NCBI RefSeq assembly: GCF_032118995.1
Contig: NC_092648.1
Span: forward strand, 5,099,001-5,163,000
Length of the DNA: 64,000 nucleotides
Reading direction: 5' to 3'
Source of the DNA: Asterias amurensis
Lineage: Eukaryota; Echinodermata; Asteroidea; Forcipulatida; Asteriidae
This document shows positions 33,101 through 44,020 of this stretch, piece after piece. The translations under genes were made by a program, and so were the position numbers. How positions within the stretch are numbered: position 1 is the first letter of the stretch; each line of letters opens with the position of its first letter. The notes under the pieces were generated by a model. That model saw nothing but the letters and a program-made list of their open reading frames with translations, had not been told where the DNA came from and searched no databases.

Positions 33101-36100
33101 GCAAACAAAAGCTGAATACCAGTAACAAGCACTATGCAACAAATGGAAATTTGGCTGGTAATCCTGTTTTTATCGAGGAAGAAATTTCATGCTTAGCAAA
33201 TTTTTTGTACTTAGCAGCTCTATGAATTTGGGCCCTGAACTTAAGCTCTGGTGTTTTCTGTTTCTAGAGTGTGGGTTCCAGTTCCAGTCATGACACAATT
33301 GTGTCCGAGATCAAGACACTTAACTATAATTGCTTCTCTCCACCATGGGGTAAATGGAAACCTGCAAGGGCAGAGATAGTTCTTGTGATTGATTTAGCCG
33401 AGTAGCGCATATTTGTTGCACAGACTGTATACTCCCCAGGGAGCTGAGATGGTTTTAAGGACAAATTTAATGGCTCAGTGACCAGCGGTAATAATGTTGA
33501 AAGCCCTTTATGACACCCTTTGGGTGTGTAAAGCACTGAATAAAAACCAATTAATATCATTATTAAATTTTCTATTCTTTGTTCTGTTTTATAGCTGGGA
33601 GGACAGTCAACGCTGTGCTTGATGACCTGCTAGCGGTCCATCGTGATATGGTGGTGGTTAACGGAAGAAGCTTGAGTCTCAACGTCCCACAAAATGTCAA
33701 AACAAAAGAAGAAGTCATGGAGGTAAGCCATGTGTTGTATCATAAGTATGTTCGCCTGAATACCCTGTTTTTACCCCCACTCTATTTGGTTTGACTTGGT
33801 GGTACTTCCATATAACGTTTACTGGGGACCATGGATTTCTTACTGTTAGAGGCAGGGCATACACTTTGGTAATTGTCACAGGCCTGTTATGGATAAAACC
33901 AGTGACAATTTTGGCGCAATTGGTCAATGGAGTTGCAAGAAAATACTGAGAGAAAAAAACACCCAAAATTATCTTTAAACTGTTTAAGTTTAATGTGAAT
34001 CTGTGGATGTTAGTTTTTTGTGCTGTACAAGAAGTACCCTAACCTTTTAACACAGAGACTCAATTGATCTTTGAAACGTAGGCTGCCGCTGTGTGTATCA
34101 TGCTAGGTGCTTATCGGAACCAACTCATGCCATCATTGGCTCAACCAGCCCTGGTAGCTTTGTCCTTCTGTGGTATGAAAGTTGCAACTAAAGGTATGGC
34201 ATCATTTTAACATAATAGTAATAATAGTGTACAATTAAAGCATACAAAATGTCTTAAATTATCAATTCATAAATACCTCAGACAGTTTCGCTATTCCTAT
34301 TGGTGGAGAGCGCGTCACGTGGGTGTGTATAAACCTTTGTTTATGACCAGTAAAAAGTGTTGAAACATGGGCGTGACACGCGAGTTTGCACCTGTGCTTA
34401 TAAGACAGTTTCTTCATTCCTATTGGTCGAGAGCAACGGCTGAGACAGTGTGCCACATCAAGCGATACGCGCGACGCGCACAGCATTCCCTTATAAGGAG
34501 TTGTTTACCCGAGGGCCTTGACTGGGCCTTACCATTTCATAGCTGGAGGGGTGTTGTGTTGAAAGAAATCATTGAAAAAATAGAATTTTTGCATTTATTT
34601 TACTTTTTGACCATAAGTGATGATGTTTTTTGACCGAAACGGTATTTATGAATGGGAATCAAAGTGTTTTGAATCGGTTTTCAACTAGTGGTTTAATTTT
34701 TTAATAATTTACCTAGACTTCGTCTCGGTAAAATTATCAAGAACCAGGCCTCGTTGGGATTTTACCACTAGTTGAAAACATCTTTACCACACATTGATTC
34801 CCATAATTATACCAAACCATAATAATAATTTGGGAGACTAATCATCCTTAATCGCAGCTGAAAAGCTGAGTTGCGAAGGATGTGGCTACAACGTGTTCGA
34901 GCCGCATGAATGCAAGGGGCACCTTTGGCAGTGCGGTCTTCCTCAGGCCATACAGACTCCCCCCATTAAATGCACGAATGTTATCTGTCCACCGCGCCTT
35001 TGGCCTTCCTCTGCTGGCGCGACCAGCAACACGTCCGTCCATACATTGCTTCTCCAGGTTATCCCCTTCTCTTCTTGCAATGTGCCCAATGTGCACAATA
35101 TTTTATACTATCAACCTCTCCCCATTACTCGTTACCAAGTGAGGTTTTATGCTTATAATTATTTTGAGCAATTACCAATAGTGTCCACTGCCTTTAACCA
35201 GTGCTGTAACAACTCAACGTTTCGATCAGTAAGCTCTGATGATCTTCGTCTAAGTATTTAAAACTGTAATGTGACAATATCTGGATTGATTAATATTCTT
35301 TCCGTTTCTAACAGATGAGTTGTTCAGTCAGTACCAGTTTCTAGTGTCTCTCTTCAATGGAGAATTGACATTCCACCCCAAGACAACTGTTGATGTGAGT
35401 AGGTATACATATTCAAACCGGTGACCTATAACAAAAGAGGACAGTAGAGTCCACGGTTCGTGAAAGGTCCACAGTTGGAAAACGTGTACAAAACCAAGGG
35501 GAGCTGTTGCCTAGAAGTTGGAGTATAAACAAAAGAGGGACAATAGGAGTTTCATGGTTGCAGGCATATACACACTTAAAGGATTTGAGTATCTTCAAAA
35601 TGTCCACTGATTTACATTAAACTTGCACAGTTTGAAGATAATGATAGAAGCAAGCTTCCCTTCAAATAATACTTACTGAGGTGCTGTAGTTTTTGAGAAA
35701 TGAGTAAAACAATCACCGAATAATTTTCGTCTCGGTTAGACGAAAATTGTTTTAGCTTGTAATAAAAACCCATTAACCAGGGTTATAATGGCCGGCCCTT
35801 TCACACTTGGATTGCTTTACTCCTGATCTACCCCGGGCATACCTGGGGAATAGCCACCCCTGCTCTTGAGTAGGGGTAACTGGTAAAACCCCAGGGCTTC
35901 TTGTAACATGTAACAGAACCCTGTGGGGCCTCCTCCGGGCCTAACTCCAGAAAGATGACGCTGTTTCATAACTAGAAAAAACATCAAAAGCTTTCAGTTT
36001 GATGTAATGGTTTCTTGTTGTTTTCTTGGCAGGATTTCCAGTATGCTCTACGGAAACTGCAGAATTCCAGCACCCTCTCTGAGATGACCTGCCAGTACAC

Positions 36101-39100
36101 TATCACACCATCTGGAGAGAAACTCATGACATTCCTATGCAGTCTGTTACAGCCATTCCTCCTGGGTTACTGGGTAAGTTTATCAGTAGGCATCGGGTAC
36201 AAAGGGTGTCATGGCCAAGTGGTTTAGAGCATCAAATTCAAGTTCTGGTGGTTAAGTCATCGGAGTGTTGGTTTGAATCCCGGTCATGACACTTATGCTT
36301 TACTAAAATTGCTTCTCTCCACCCAGGGGTATAAATGGGTACCTGTGAGGGTAGAAGTTGATATGCAGTATGAAAAGTCACTGGAGTGCCACGGCAGCCC
36401 CAGGAAGCTGAGAAAGATAACAAGGATAGTAGTGGTCAAATAACCTACTGCCGATTTCACAAAACGCTATGATTAATCCTATGTCAAGTTAGGACGAGTA
36501 ACCCGTCCTAACTTGGGATGGGTTTAATGCGTCCTACGTCTTCGGATATGGAACTGAACTTGTCCTAAGTCCTAAGTTTGGAAGAGTTTTGGGAAATCAA
36601 CGGCTGGGCACTTATGTACCTCTAGGACCCTGGTTCGAATCCCAACAGGGCACTATGTGGATTGGTTTTCAGTCCCTACTTGACTGTGTGGGTTTTCCCT
36701 GGAATAATTCTCTGGAGTTTTCCTCCCACATCTAAAACTGAAATTTCTTCATCATCTTGCTTGGCTTTAATTAGAGCGTTGAGAATATTTATTCAGATCC
36801 AGATTCTATCAAATAGCTTACGGTAAAACCCATGTTTTTCCTCTGTAGTTTGTTTGCCACTACTTACTGAGTTGCCCACCTCTCCTGGAGTCAGTCACTC
36901 CGCGGTCCCTCGCTAAGGTGATACAGAGTGAAGTCGCAACCTCCATAGCGGCCGGTGATACAGCCTGCTACGACATACTGTCTCTCAATCTGCTTGGTAA
37001 TGCCATCTCATCATTGGTCCAACTCGGAGGGATCAGGAAATCCAAAAGGTGAGCAAGCTAGCCGAGGCACAACCCTGTTAGTTGTAGGGTGTCATGGCCG
37101 GGTGGCTGAAAACATTTAATTCATGTTCTGGTGGTTTAGAAAATGGAGTGTGGTTTTGAATCCTGGTCATGACACTTGTGTCCTTTTAGCAAGTTTCTTT
37201 ACTATAATTGCTACTCAATCTTGAAAAATGTTCTTATACACCCCTCTCTGCAAATAGGACCATTTGTCATTCCAAAAACCTGAAGAAGAAAAATAAGAAC
37301 CCCCAGGTCACAACTTGGCAAAATTTGTACACTGTATCCCTTTTTGGGGCTCTCAAATCTGTTTACAATAGAATATTTGGAGACATACGCACTGTTTCCC
37401 CATAGACCTTTTCGCAAATACCGGGGCGCGCGCGTAAAGCTTGGAATTTGGTGCATTGTGGTCTAGCTGGTATCCAATTTGATCTATATCTATCCCACAA
37501 TGCACCTCATTCAACAGTTTGCGCTTGCGCAATGGTATTTGCGAAAAGGTCTATATTCAGTTGGGTGCACCCTTATGTGGGATGTCTGCTGCCACCTTGT
37601 GTTCCAAATGCTCCAATCGACAGCTTCTAAAGTGTATTGTGTATTATTTACCCAATGATATTATCATCCCTTGGTTTATTTTTTTTTATTAATTTCAATT
37701 TTTTTTTTTCGTTTACAGCGGGCTGACACTGATTGCAGCTGAGATTTCAAAAACAGCTGACAAAATAAGTAAGTAATTTTGAAATCAGGAAGTAACTATG
37801 CCATTTGGGAAATTTTACACAAAGTTATGTGCATTATTTATGTTCATTTAATACCATTACATTGTTTCAGAAGAAAAATATTTGGAATAACGCTACTTTT
37901 GGTCATACCGTATTGCTCATTTGCTGAGGTTGAAGCCTCAGGCTACTGGCTATTTTTTTGGACATGTATTTTTAAATTATTGTTACCCTTTTTTTGTCTC
38001 TCCAAAGAAATAGCAAACATAGAAAGTCCTTCTGTAAAGTCATGTATCTCTGGATGTTATCGTTATCGCATTTCCTGTGTATTAAAAGTGTGACCAGCTC
38101 ATGAATTAAACATTCACACTACATTTTCTGAGCTGATCAGGGGCTCACACACCATTAACTTGTCCGTTCATTATGCCCCATACAATGCTATCAATGCCTG
38201 CAGAACTTGACGCTCCATGTCAGCGGCGTGGTTAGCGGAGGTGTGATCAGACTGACAAATTTGCGTCCCCCCGGACTGCAAAGTACAGATGAACCTTTCT
38301 TGACTTTGATAACCGTTTATGTGAAGTCGACATTTTCCTTAAAGGAACTGGACACATTTTGTAATTGTCAAAGACCAGTCTTCTCACTTGGTGTATCCCA
38401 TCATATGCATAAAATAACAAACCTGTGAAAATTTGGGTTCAATTGGTCATCGAAGTTGAAAGAAACTAATGATAGAAAAAACTCCCTTGTGAACAATGCG
38501 CTTTCAGATGCCTGAGAAAGGCTTAAGGCCTGAAGTCTTTCTCAGATCGTTTCTTACAATGTTTTATACTATCAACAACTCTTCGAAGCCCGTACCAACT
38601 AAGTTTTTATACTAAAATATACTTTGAGTGTTAACTGAAGGTATCCGGTGCCTTTAAATGTCTTACGTACCTTTTGTAGATCAAGTTTTTGGCCAAGACA
38701 TGAATCCCTACTCACTGTGCATGAAGACGTACGTATGTAATACCCTTTACCTGTAGAAGTTTCAGCTTCATAAGTCGTCACAATTTTGAGAAAAGAAGTG
38801 GAAATCACATATCAAGTTTCAGGAGAGTTGCAAAAATTCGTGCACATGCTGAGATAATTTTTTGTTGAAGTGTTTGACTAATTTCTCATAAACCACAGCA
38901 CCTCAGCAAGTTATATTTAAAGGGAAGCTGTCTGTCATCATTATCTTCAAACCGTGTAAGTTTAATGTTAATCTGTGGATCTTTTTCTTTTGGATCACAC
39001 AAAAATTACCAAACCTTTTAACCAATCTGCTTCTTTTACTCCCTCTATAGGTGAGTACATTGACCTCCCGGATAGCCTGGTCAATAAGCCAAGCACAAAG

Positions 39101-39133
39101 AGCAAAGTGGGTGGGCCAACAGCTAAGCTGTAA
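27199..39133 (+). CDS. GNPAT: GNPAT homologue: dihydroxyacetone-phosphate acyltransferase, 14 coding exons
   Basis: Exons: 27199-27384, 28300-28476, 29327-29456, 30296-30499, 31143-31294, 31767-31900, 32359-32582, 33595-33722, 34082-34193, 35315-35394, 36033-36173, 36849-37048, 37719-37768, 39051-39133. All junctions are GT-AG in phase, giving 666 aa against 680 in human. The enzyme acylates dihydroxyacetone phosphate in the peroxisome, the first step of ether-lipid (plasmalogen) synthesis. Acyltransferase motifs are present: HRSYID (HX4D, residues 137-142), AFYIRRSF (181-188), FYPEGTRSR (215-223) and LVPISISYD. The C-terminus is PTAKL, a type-1 peroxisomal signal as in the human protein. The ATG lies 17 bases after an acceptor (27181), so a 5' noncoding exon is expected upstream. 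The frame stays open upstream to 27145, but that part looks intronic. Confidence 0.95.
27415..27690 (+). mobile_element. Lys-tRNA-like SINE, copy 1
   Basis: At 27611 'gctaggtagctcagttggta' is a good A box. It is preceded by 'acaaagatattgacaaaaca', which also precedes the tRNA-like block at 32740-32920. The B box is degenerate ('tgattcaagtcat'). It lies in GNPAT intron 1. Confidence 0.6.
28598..28748 (+). mobile_element. TTAA MITE family 1, 5' fragment
   Basis: It begins TTAAgggcactggacacc and runs to 'acaaacactcttg', where a CAGGCCTG element starts. The rest of the MITE is missing. It lies in GNPAT intron 2. Confidence 0.7.
28749..28924. mobile_element. CAGGCCTG-ended MITE
   Basis: The ends 'caggcctgtatgcttc' and 'gaagtatcaggcctg' are inverted repeats. 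The interior repeats 'gggcacc' and matches, in reverse complement, the left part of 12720-13922. CAG ends suggest a hAT relative, but no 8-bp duplication is visible. Confidence 0.7.
29030..29165 (-). mobile_element. SINE fragment (same family as 36598-36790)
   Basis: On the minus strand 'gggcactatgtggattgggt' leads to 'gggttttcctcccacatctc', the order seen at 36648-36730. The tRNA-like B box is decayed. Confidence 0.6.
29475..29985. repeat. (AAT)n and LINE-tail-like repeat in GNPAT intron 3
   Basis: An (ata)n run at 29479-29504 adjoins 'aatgcgccatctatctagtg' and 'gaggcgcag', similar to the tail of the LINE fragment at 3950-4060. A 400-base repeat-like block follows with 'gcgttccaaagtttaggagc'. 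No intact frame is left. Confidence 0.45.
29985..30200 (+). repeat. Dispersed repeat F, copy 1
   Basis: It shares 'ccctttcacac', 'gcataccccgggaattgcca' and 'cctgctct..ag.aggggtaa' with 35795-35955. Both copies are GNPAT intronic. The inner 'ccccgggaat'/'attcccaggg' words suggest a foldback. Confidence 0.6.
31558..31731. mobile_element. CAGGCCTG-ended MITE, second type
   Basis: The ends 'caggcctggactttcat' and 'gtgaaattccaggcctg' are inverted repeats. The interior differs from the 28749 element. It lies in GNPAT intron 5. Confidence 0.65.
31935..32268 (+). mobile_element. TTAA MITE family 1, 5'-truncated
   Basis: It carries 'ctgtgaaaatttggactcag' through 'cagtgtccagtgcctttaa', and lacks the left end. 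It lies in GNPAT intron 6. Confidence 0.75.
32740..32920 (+). mobile_element. Lys-tRNA-like SINE, copy 2
   Basis: It contains 'acaaagatattgactgatgg' and then a decayed A box 'agacagctcagttagtagag' with 'gtacgttaatcggagg'. It lies in GNPAT intron 7. Confidence 0.55.
32963..33550 (+). mobile_element. tRNA-Leu-like SINE split by a foldback D
   Basis: The head 'cgtggccgattgaataagag' breaks at 32991 and resumes at 33236 with 'tgaacttaagctctggtg'. The body continues with 'tgcttctctccaccatgggg' and ends near 'aataaaaaccaatta'. The SINE is thus older than the foldback at 32992-33235. It lies in GNPAT intron 7. Confidence 0.7.
32992..33235. mobile_element. Foldback D, copy 3, inserted in a SINE
   Basis: The ends 'gggcccaatttcatagagct' and 'cagctctatgaatttgggcc' are inverted. 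The base pair TG borders both edges ('gcacTGggccc' and 'gggcccTGaac'), consistent with a very short target duplication. Confidence 0.75.
34493..34807 (+). repeat. Foldback repeat E, copy 2
   Basis: It matches 1795-2127 along its length, including 'gctggaggggtgttgtgttg' and the 'actagtggttta'/'taccactagttg' hairpin. Just upstream, 34281-34320 and 34405-34440 hold two diverged copies of 'cattcctattggtcgagagc'. It lies in GNPAT intron 9. Confidence 0.7.
34850..35095 (-). mobile_element. LINE 3' fragment (RT C-terminus), with a TTAA MITE piece after it
   Basis: On the minus strand the frame reads '[15 protein letters not shown]', '[15 protein letters not shown]' and ends '[10 protein letters not shown]'. 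This is the usual C-terminal tail of RTE/Jockey-type LINE proteins. It is a short, dead, 5'-truncated copy in GNPAT intron 9. It is followed at 35096-35199 by the right end of a TTAA MITE. Confidence 0.8.
35583..35770. repeat. Foldback C fragment
   Basis: It carries 'agtttgaagataatgataga', 'gaggtgctgtagtttttgag' and 'ttttcgtctcggttagacga', matching 41630-41985. A second fragment is at 38866-39020. Both are in GNPAT introns. Confidence 0.65.
35795..35955 (+). repeat. Dispersed repeat F, copy 2
   Basis: Counterpart of 29985-30200, in GNPAT intron 10, with 'ccccgggcatacctggggaa' and 'taggggtaactggtaaaacc'. Confidence 0.6.
36207..36430 (+). mobile_element. tRNA-Leu-like SINE, near full length
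   Basis: The head 'gtcatggccaagtggtttag' to 'ggtttgaatcccggtcatga' has recognisable A and B boxes and a long variable arm, as in leucine tRNA. The body starts 'attgcttctctccacccagg'. It lies in GNPAT intron 11. Confidence 0.75.
36450..36595. repeat. Small foldback ('gtcctaacttggg')
   Basis: It holds inverted words 'aagttaggacgag'/'cgtcctaacttggg' and ends 'aagagttttgggaaatcaac'. Related sequence lies at 48625-48715. Confidence 0.45.
36598..36790 (+). mobile_element. SINE with B box 'ggttcgaatccc'
   Basis: The B box is followed by 'gggcactatgtggattggtt', 'gtgtgggttttccctggaat' and 'gttttcctcccacatctaaa'. Minus copies are at 14290-14405 and 29030-29165. It lies in GNPAT intron 11. Confidence 0.65.
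37088..37230 (+). mobile_element. tRNA-Leu-like SINE, truncated
   Basis: The head 'gtcatggccgggtggctgaa' and B box 'ggttttgaatcctggtcatg' are followed by only a short piece of the body. It lies in GNPAT intron 12. Confidence 0.7.
37402..37554. mobile_element. TA-flanked MITE, copy 2
   Basis: The ends 'atagaccttttcgcaaatac'+'c' and 'g'+'gtatttgcgaaaaggtctat' are perfect 21-bp inverted repeats. The inner part has 'gcgcgcgcgtaaa' opposite 'gcgcttgcgc'. It lies in GNPAT intron 12. Confidence 0.85.
38339..38657 (+). mobile_element. TTAA-bounded foldback MITE (family 1)
   Basis: It begins TTAAaggaactggacacatt and ends with 'ggtatccggtgcctttaa', the right end decayed. It lies in GNPAT intron 13. 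Confidence 0.75.
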
Positions 39134-40246
39134 CTACACCACCAATCCAAGCGCAGCAACTCAACTCATAGGGTTTTTAGGATCAAGACCTATGTACACG
39201 AGAAATCCTCTACCATCGCTGTCCATCTTCATTAAGCATCCATTAAGAAGATCTAATCAGGTTTTTTTTTTTTAGGTACTTCCATTTATATAATTTTTGT
39301 AAAATGCGAAATGTAAAACTCACAAAATTAGATACAAATGGGTCAGTTTACTTTTAATTCAAGTTCCTGGCTCCTTAAAGACAATTGACTTGCTTGGTTA
39401 TTAACCTACAATAACCTATCTTTCTGAAAGTTTCTATATTCTAAGCGCCTTGAGTTCCTTGTTTGGTAGATACGTGCGCTATTATAAGACTTTTATATTA
39501 TGATATCATTATTGTTAAATTGTCAAAGATCAATATTCTCACTTGGTGTGCCCAAACATAAGCATTAAATAACTAACCTGTGAAAAAAATGGGCTCGATT
39601 GATCATTGAAGTTGCAAGAAAATTATGATGAATGAAAAAAACACACTGGTTGCAGATAATTGTGTGCCAGATGACTGAGAAAGGCTTCATAAACATAACA
39701 AAGTTGACAAATTTAAATGAGGTAAAGCTTTTCCTGATTCTTATGGGTGCTTTTAATTGTCAGGAATTGCAATTAATTTTTGAAAACTGATTTGTTTATT
39801 GCTTGCTATCAACAGTACAGTATTAATTCCTGAAATTGTTCTTATTTACTCAATCCTTATGAATTTACAAATGGGTCACAATTATATTTAAGGTTTCACA
39901 ATCAACATATTATAATGTTGCCGTTTTTGTTCTTTCATATCAAAATTTTCGACATTAATGTGCAATTTTTTTAAGAAGTCAGATTCTCAATTTTTGCTTT
40001 TGTTACTTCTTTGGACTGGAAATCATTTTTTTCCAACACTTGTACTGTTTATGAAAAACCATGTATGTATAATTTTCTACTTGATCTATGATTTTCAAGA
40101 TCTTATATATCGTCACAAACAATTTTGTATGTACTTTTGTATGTGGACATTGGTTTAAAATCAGCCTTAAAGTCCTTATAGATGTTACAATATTTTGTAT
40201 ATGAATATTTAAAAGGTCACAATTTTGATATACAGCGAATGGAATC
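39134..40246 (+). other. Region downstream of GNPAT, probable 3' UTR then intergenic
   Basis: No further coding exon is seen. A LINE-tail-like 'gtgcgctattataagac' lies at 39473-39490 and a TTAA MITE fragment at 39517-39680. The transcript end was not found; an AATAAA at 41416-41421 with T/G-rich sequence after it is one candidate. Confidence 0.35.
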
Positions 40247-40632
40247 TTAAAGGCAGTGGACACTATTGGTAACCGCAAAGACTAGCCTCCACAGTTTGTG
40301 TATTTGAACATATGCATAAAATAACAAACCTGTGAAAATTTGAGCTCAATCGGTCACCGAACTTGCGAGATAATAATGAAAGAAAATAACACTCTTGTCA
40401 CACAAAGTTGTGTGCGTTTAGATGGTTGATTTCGAGAGCTCAAGTTCTAAATCTGAGGTCTCAAAATCAAATTCGTGGAAAATGACGTCTTTCTCTAAAA
40501 CTATGGCACTTCAGAGGGAGCCGTTTATCACAATGTTTTATACCATCAACCTCTCCCAATTACTCGTCACCAAGTAAGGTTTTATGCCAATAGTTATTTT
40601 GAGTAATTACCAATAGTGTCCACTGCCTTTAA
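40247..40632 (+). mobile_element. TTAA-bounded foldback MITE (family 1)
   Basis: Full copy of 386 bp; 'ttaaaggcagtggacactat' and 'atagtgtccactgcctttaa' mark the edges. It closely resembles the copy at 14483-14869. Confidence 0.85.
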
Positions 40633-41629
40633 CCTTTGACTTTAGGTAGCCTTTGCTTATAATTAGGTTCTGGAATAATCGTATGTCCATTCGAGAAGCG
40701 TAAGTGAACCTATATCATAAACATCTTTTCTGTGAAACTTGAGACACATGTGGGTCAAGGAGAGCCTCAGTTTAATGACCAAAATTGTGTGGTGAATCGT
40801 GACGATACAGCAACAAAATATAATATATTACAGAGTTTAATATTGGAATTATTCACAAGATTATTTTTTTGTATTGATAATGATCATGTAATGGTGAGCC
40901 TTAGACAGTGCAAGTCTCATGAGTATTCCAACGCTTTGGATCCCACATACGTTGCTTTATCGCGTGAAGAAAACAAACTATTCCTTTCAATCACTTTAAT
41001 GGGTCCCAATGGTCAAAAACATGCGAGACTTGCACGGTCTGTTGAGTTAATATGTACTAATGCTAATCTTTACACATACAAAGTTTGGTCAAATGTGTAT
41101 TTGATATAAAAACGAGCCAATTGACTTAAAAGTCAATTAGCATAATTTGCTTAATGTTTTGTAAGGCTATAACATTTACAAGTTTTATTTCAGAAGCGCT
41201 ATTAATTCCTAAACCTACCAGATAATGGTACAAACATTTCAGATAATTATTTAATCTAACCTACACTCCTTATTAATGGGGCTTTCCTGATTTTGATAAT
41301 AGCATTCCCACAAACAAACGAATCATGTTCAATTGATTATAAGTTGCATGAATTATGAAAATGAAGGTATTTGGACTGCACATGCAAAACTGTTGAAACA
41401 AAGACTTAATTGTTAAATAAAAACTCAATATTAAAGCAACAGGTTCTGTATAACAAACAAAATCCTGGGTATGTTTGTATTGTTGTAATCTGCAAATTAT
41501 TTGATCAATTCTTTGTTAAATATTCACAGCTCAACATATTTTATTTTTGATTATGTTGAGCTGTGATTATAACGAAAATGTGTTCTTAGAACTCAATATT
41601 GTCATACAAATCTTCAAATAACACTGCAG
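40633..41629. other. AT-rich intergenic DNA
   Basis: A 125-codon open frame at 40732-41109 has no recognisable domain, and its composition matches its surroundings. I do not call it a gene. A palindrome 'cacagctcaacatat'/'atgttgagctgtg' lies at 41526-41567. Confidence 0.4.
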
Positions 41630-41985
41630 TTAAAGGGTCTATGTACTTTTTGTAGGACAAAAAACACAATGTCCACAGACTTATACCAAAATTACACACA
41701 GTTTGAAGATAATGATAGTCGAAAGCTCCCCTGAAAATATTACGTGCTGAGGTGCTGTAGTTTTGGGGAAATGAGTAAATAATGCCATGAAAATAATTTT
41801 CGTCTCATGAGACGAAAATTATGAGCATGTAAAAACGTATTTTCATGACACTGTTTTACTCATTTCTCAAAAACTACAGCACCTCAGTTAGTAATATTTG
41901 AAGGGAAGCTTTCCACTATCATTATCTTCAAACCCTGTAAGTTTTATGTAAATATGTGGACATTTAAAAAAGTACGGGCTCGCCT
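41630..41985. mobile_element. Foldback C, near-complete hairpin
   Basis: The arms mirror around 'ttttcgtctcatgagacgaa' (about 41800). Matching pairs include 'gaggtgctgtagttttgggg'/'aaaactacagcacctc' and 'tttgaagataatgatag'/'ctatcattatcttcaaa'. A TTAA lies at the left edge (41630-41633). Fragments occur in GNPAT introns. Confidence 0.75.
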
Positions 41986-42260
41986 ATCACACACGGGTTT
42001 GAATTTCCAGAGGAAAGCCTTTTACAGTGAATCAGAGTATATTATCTGGTTACTCAAGCAATATTGATTCATTTAATGCAGTTTGTAATCATGGATATTA
42101 AACAAATGTTTGTACTTGATGGATTGGCTTTTGCCAGCTCGATGTTTGTTATTGTGAGAGCTTTCTCAAAAAAAAAAATTATATTCTATTAAAATAACAC
42201 TTCTTGCAATGAGAGTCAATGACCAACCTCACCTTTAGTAACTTTCATATCTGTTCAATT

Positions 42261-42400
42261 TCGGGGTGTCGTGGCCGAGTGGTCTAGGGTGATGAACTTA
42301 AGTTCTTGAGCAAGGCACCTTTCATAATTGCTTCTCTTCACCCGGGAGTACAAATTGGTAACGGGCGAGAGATGGGGAGTAGTAACCTGTATTATATATA
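42261..42400 (+). mobile_element. tRNA-Leu-like SINE, internally deleted
   Basis: The head 'gtcgtggccgagtggtctag' joins 'taattgcttctcttcacccg' after loss of the B-box part. Confidence 0.6.
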
Positions 42401-42414
42401 AAGGACTGCAACTT

Positions 42415-42908
42415 TTAGAAGATTTCACCATGAACCTTGGACCCCCTCCCCCCAAACATTGTTGTCCTTGCACACAAAGTGCAAGTTTCACAACCATGCT
42501 CAGATCAAAACTAGGGACCCCAGCTAAAAAAAACTGTCGTCTGATGAAAGGGCTTTTAGATCTCTTACAGGGTGTGCGTGGTGGCAACTGATCCAGTGCT
42601 ATCACTAGAAACATTTCTCCACACGACAGCAATTTAGAAAGGGTCCCTTGGTTAATGTTTCCATGGTTGCAAAATTGCACCTTGTGTGAAAGGACAACAA
42701 AAGCAAGTTTAAGAAGATTTCACTATAGGGACCCTGGATAGTCCAAACATTGTCCTTTCACAAAGTACAGTTTGTAAAGTTTCAAAACCATGCTCAAACT
42801 AATCAAGGGACCCTTGCTAAATTGCTGCCGTCTGAAAGGGTTTTTGAGTCTCTTACAGGGTATGCTCGGTGGTAACTTGATCCAGTGCTGTCATTCAAAC
42901 ATTTCCCC
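42415..42908 (+). repeat. Two diverged direct copies of an about 200-bp unit
   Basis: Units 42415-42620 and 42718-42908 share, in order, 'ccaaacattg', 'aaccatgctca', 'gtctgaaaggg'-like, 'ctcttacagggt' and 'tgatccagtgct'. The function is unknown. Confidence 0.6.
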
Positions 42909-43730
42909 TCTTGTTTACCGGGGTGGCATTCCCTTGCCCTCTCGGCAACCTACTTGCTTGATGCATTGAAAACTGAACAAGAAAACGCCTTCTATCATGC
43001 CATTCTGACCAACCTCTTGAAAAGCTAATAACTCGGTAATTAAATAACAAGGCGGTCGTTGAACGTGAAATCGTCCCAGTAAGTGTTTGATACAATCACG
43101 GGTATAAATTGGTTTATTCATTTTAGACTAATCAAGGCCGCCGTGGAGGTTGGCCTTGCACCTGCACCAACTAGAGAGGAAGATTGTCTTAAAGAAAGCA
43201 CACAATAAAACATTCCCTCTTGGAGTTGCGCCGTTTAAAAATACATCGGGTAGGTTTGGGCATGAAGCAAGAAAATAAATTTTAGTCCTTCGTGGTTTGG
43301 ACAACGGGGGATACAAAGTGAGAGTCGTGCAAATAATCTCTAAAAACAACATATGAATTGGAAACGGGAGTCATATTTTGAGTTATAATGCCTTTACGGG
43401 TAGGTGATCTTTGAATGGCTTCTGCCCGTAGGTTATTTTTCCTCCAATAAATGCGAATTTGCTACATCAGTGTGGAATGAATTGGTCTTTTTTAATCTCA
43501 GTGGACTTATTTTTGTGTTAGTGTTACCGTTGATGGCCTCTAGGGGGAACGTTAAGGAAGAGGGTGTATGCCCTCTGTCAATGAACGGCTTGCTTTGGCT
43601 CGTGGTCTGACACACATTCGGCATCAACTCTTTTATTACGGCGTTCTTTAAAGGCACTGGACACTAATGGTCAAAATAGTTTTTGCCATAAAAACTTTGG
43701 TAAATACATCAGCTTAGACAAATTTAAGGG

Positions 43731-44020
43731 TGATAGAGAGGGCCATGGGAAGGATTATGATAGGAGTAACAAAGAATGACCGGGTGACGAATGAGGACCC
43801 AAGAAAGAAATCAAGAGTGCAGATCATTATTAAGACCATTAAATAAAAACAACAAAAACTGGACTCCAAGAAACCGGACAAGAAAAAGAGGGCGACAAAT
43901 CAGAAGATGGAGTCAGGAGGCGCTGCTTGGCAACATACATAGAGTGAGATGGAGAATTGGTGAAGAGGCTCTTCCTCATGCAGTGGAGTGAAACAGGCTA
44001 GACGACGACGACAGCTTTGG
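43731..44020 (+). mobile_element. Decayed LINE 3' fragment
   Basis: In shifting frames it reads 'GRIMIGVTKNDRVTNED' and 'RTRKRGRQIRRWSQE', as in the C-terminal tail of RTE/Jockey-type reverse-transcriptase proteins. Stops and a frame change show it is dead. It ends with 'gacgacgacgac'. Confidence 0.7.

Noticed and set aside
40732..41109. 125-codon open frame downstream of GNPAT
   Set aside because: No recognisable domain, AT-rich composition like its flanks, and no splice or start context support.
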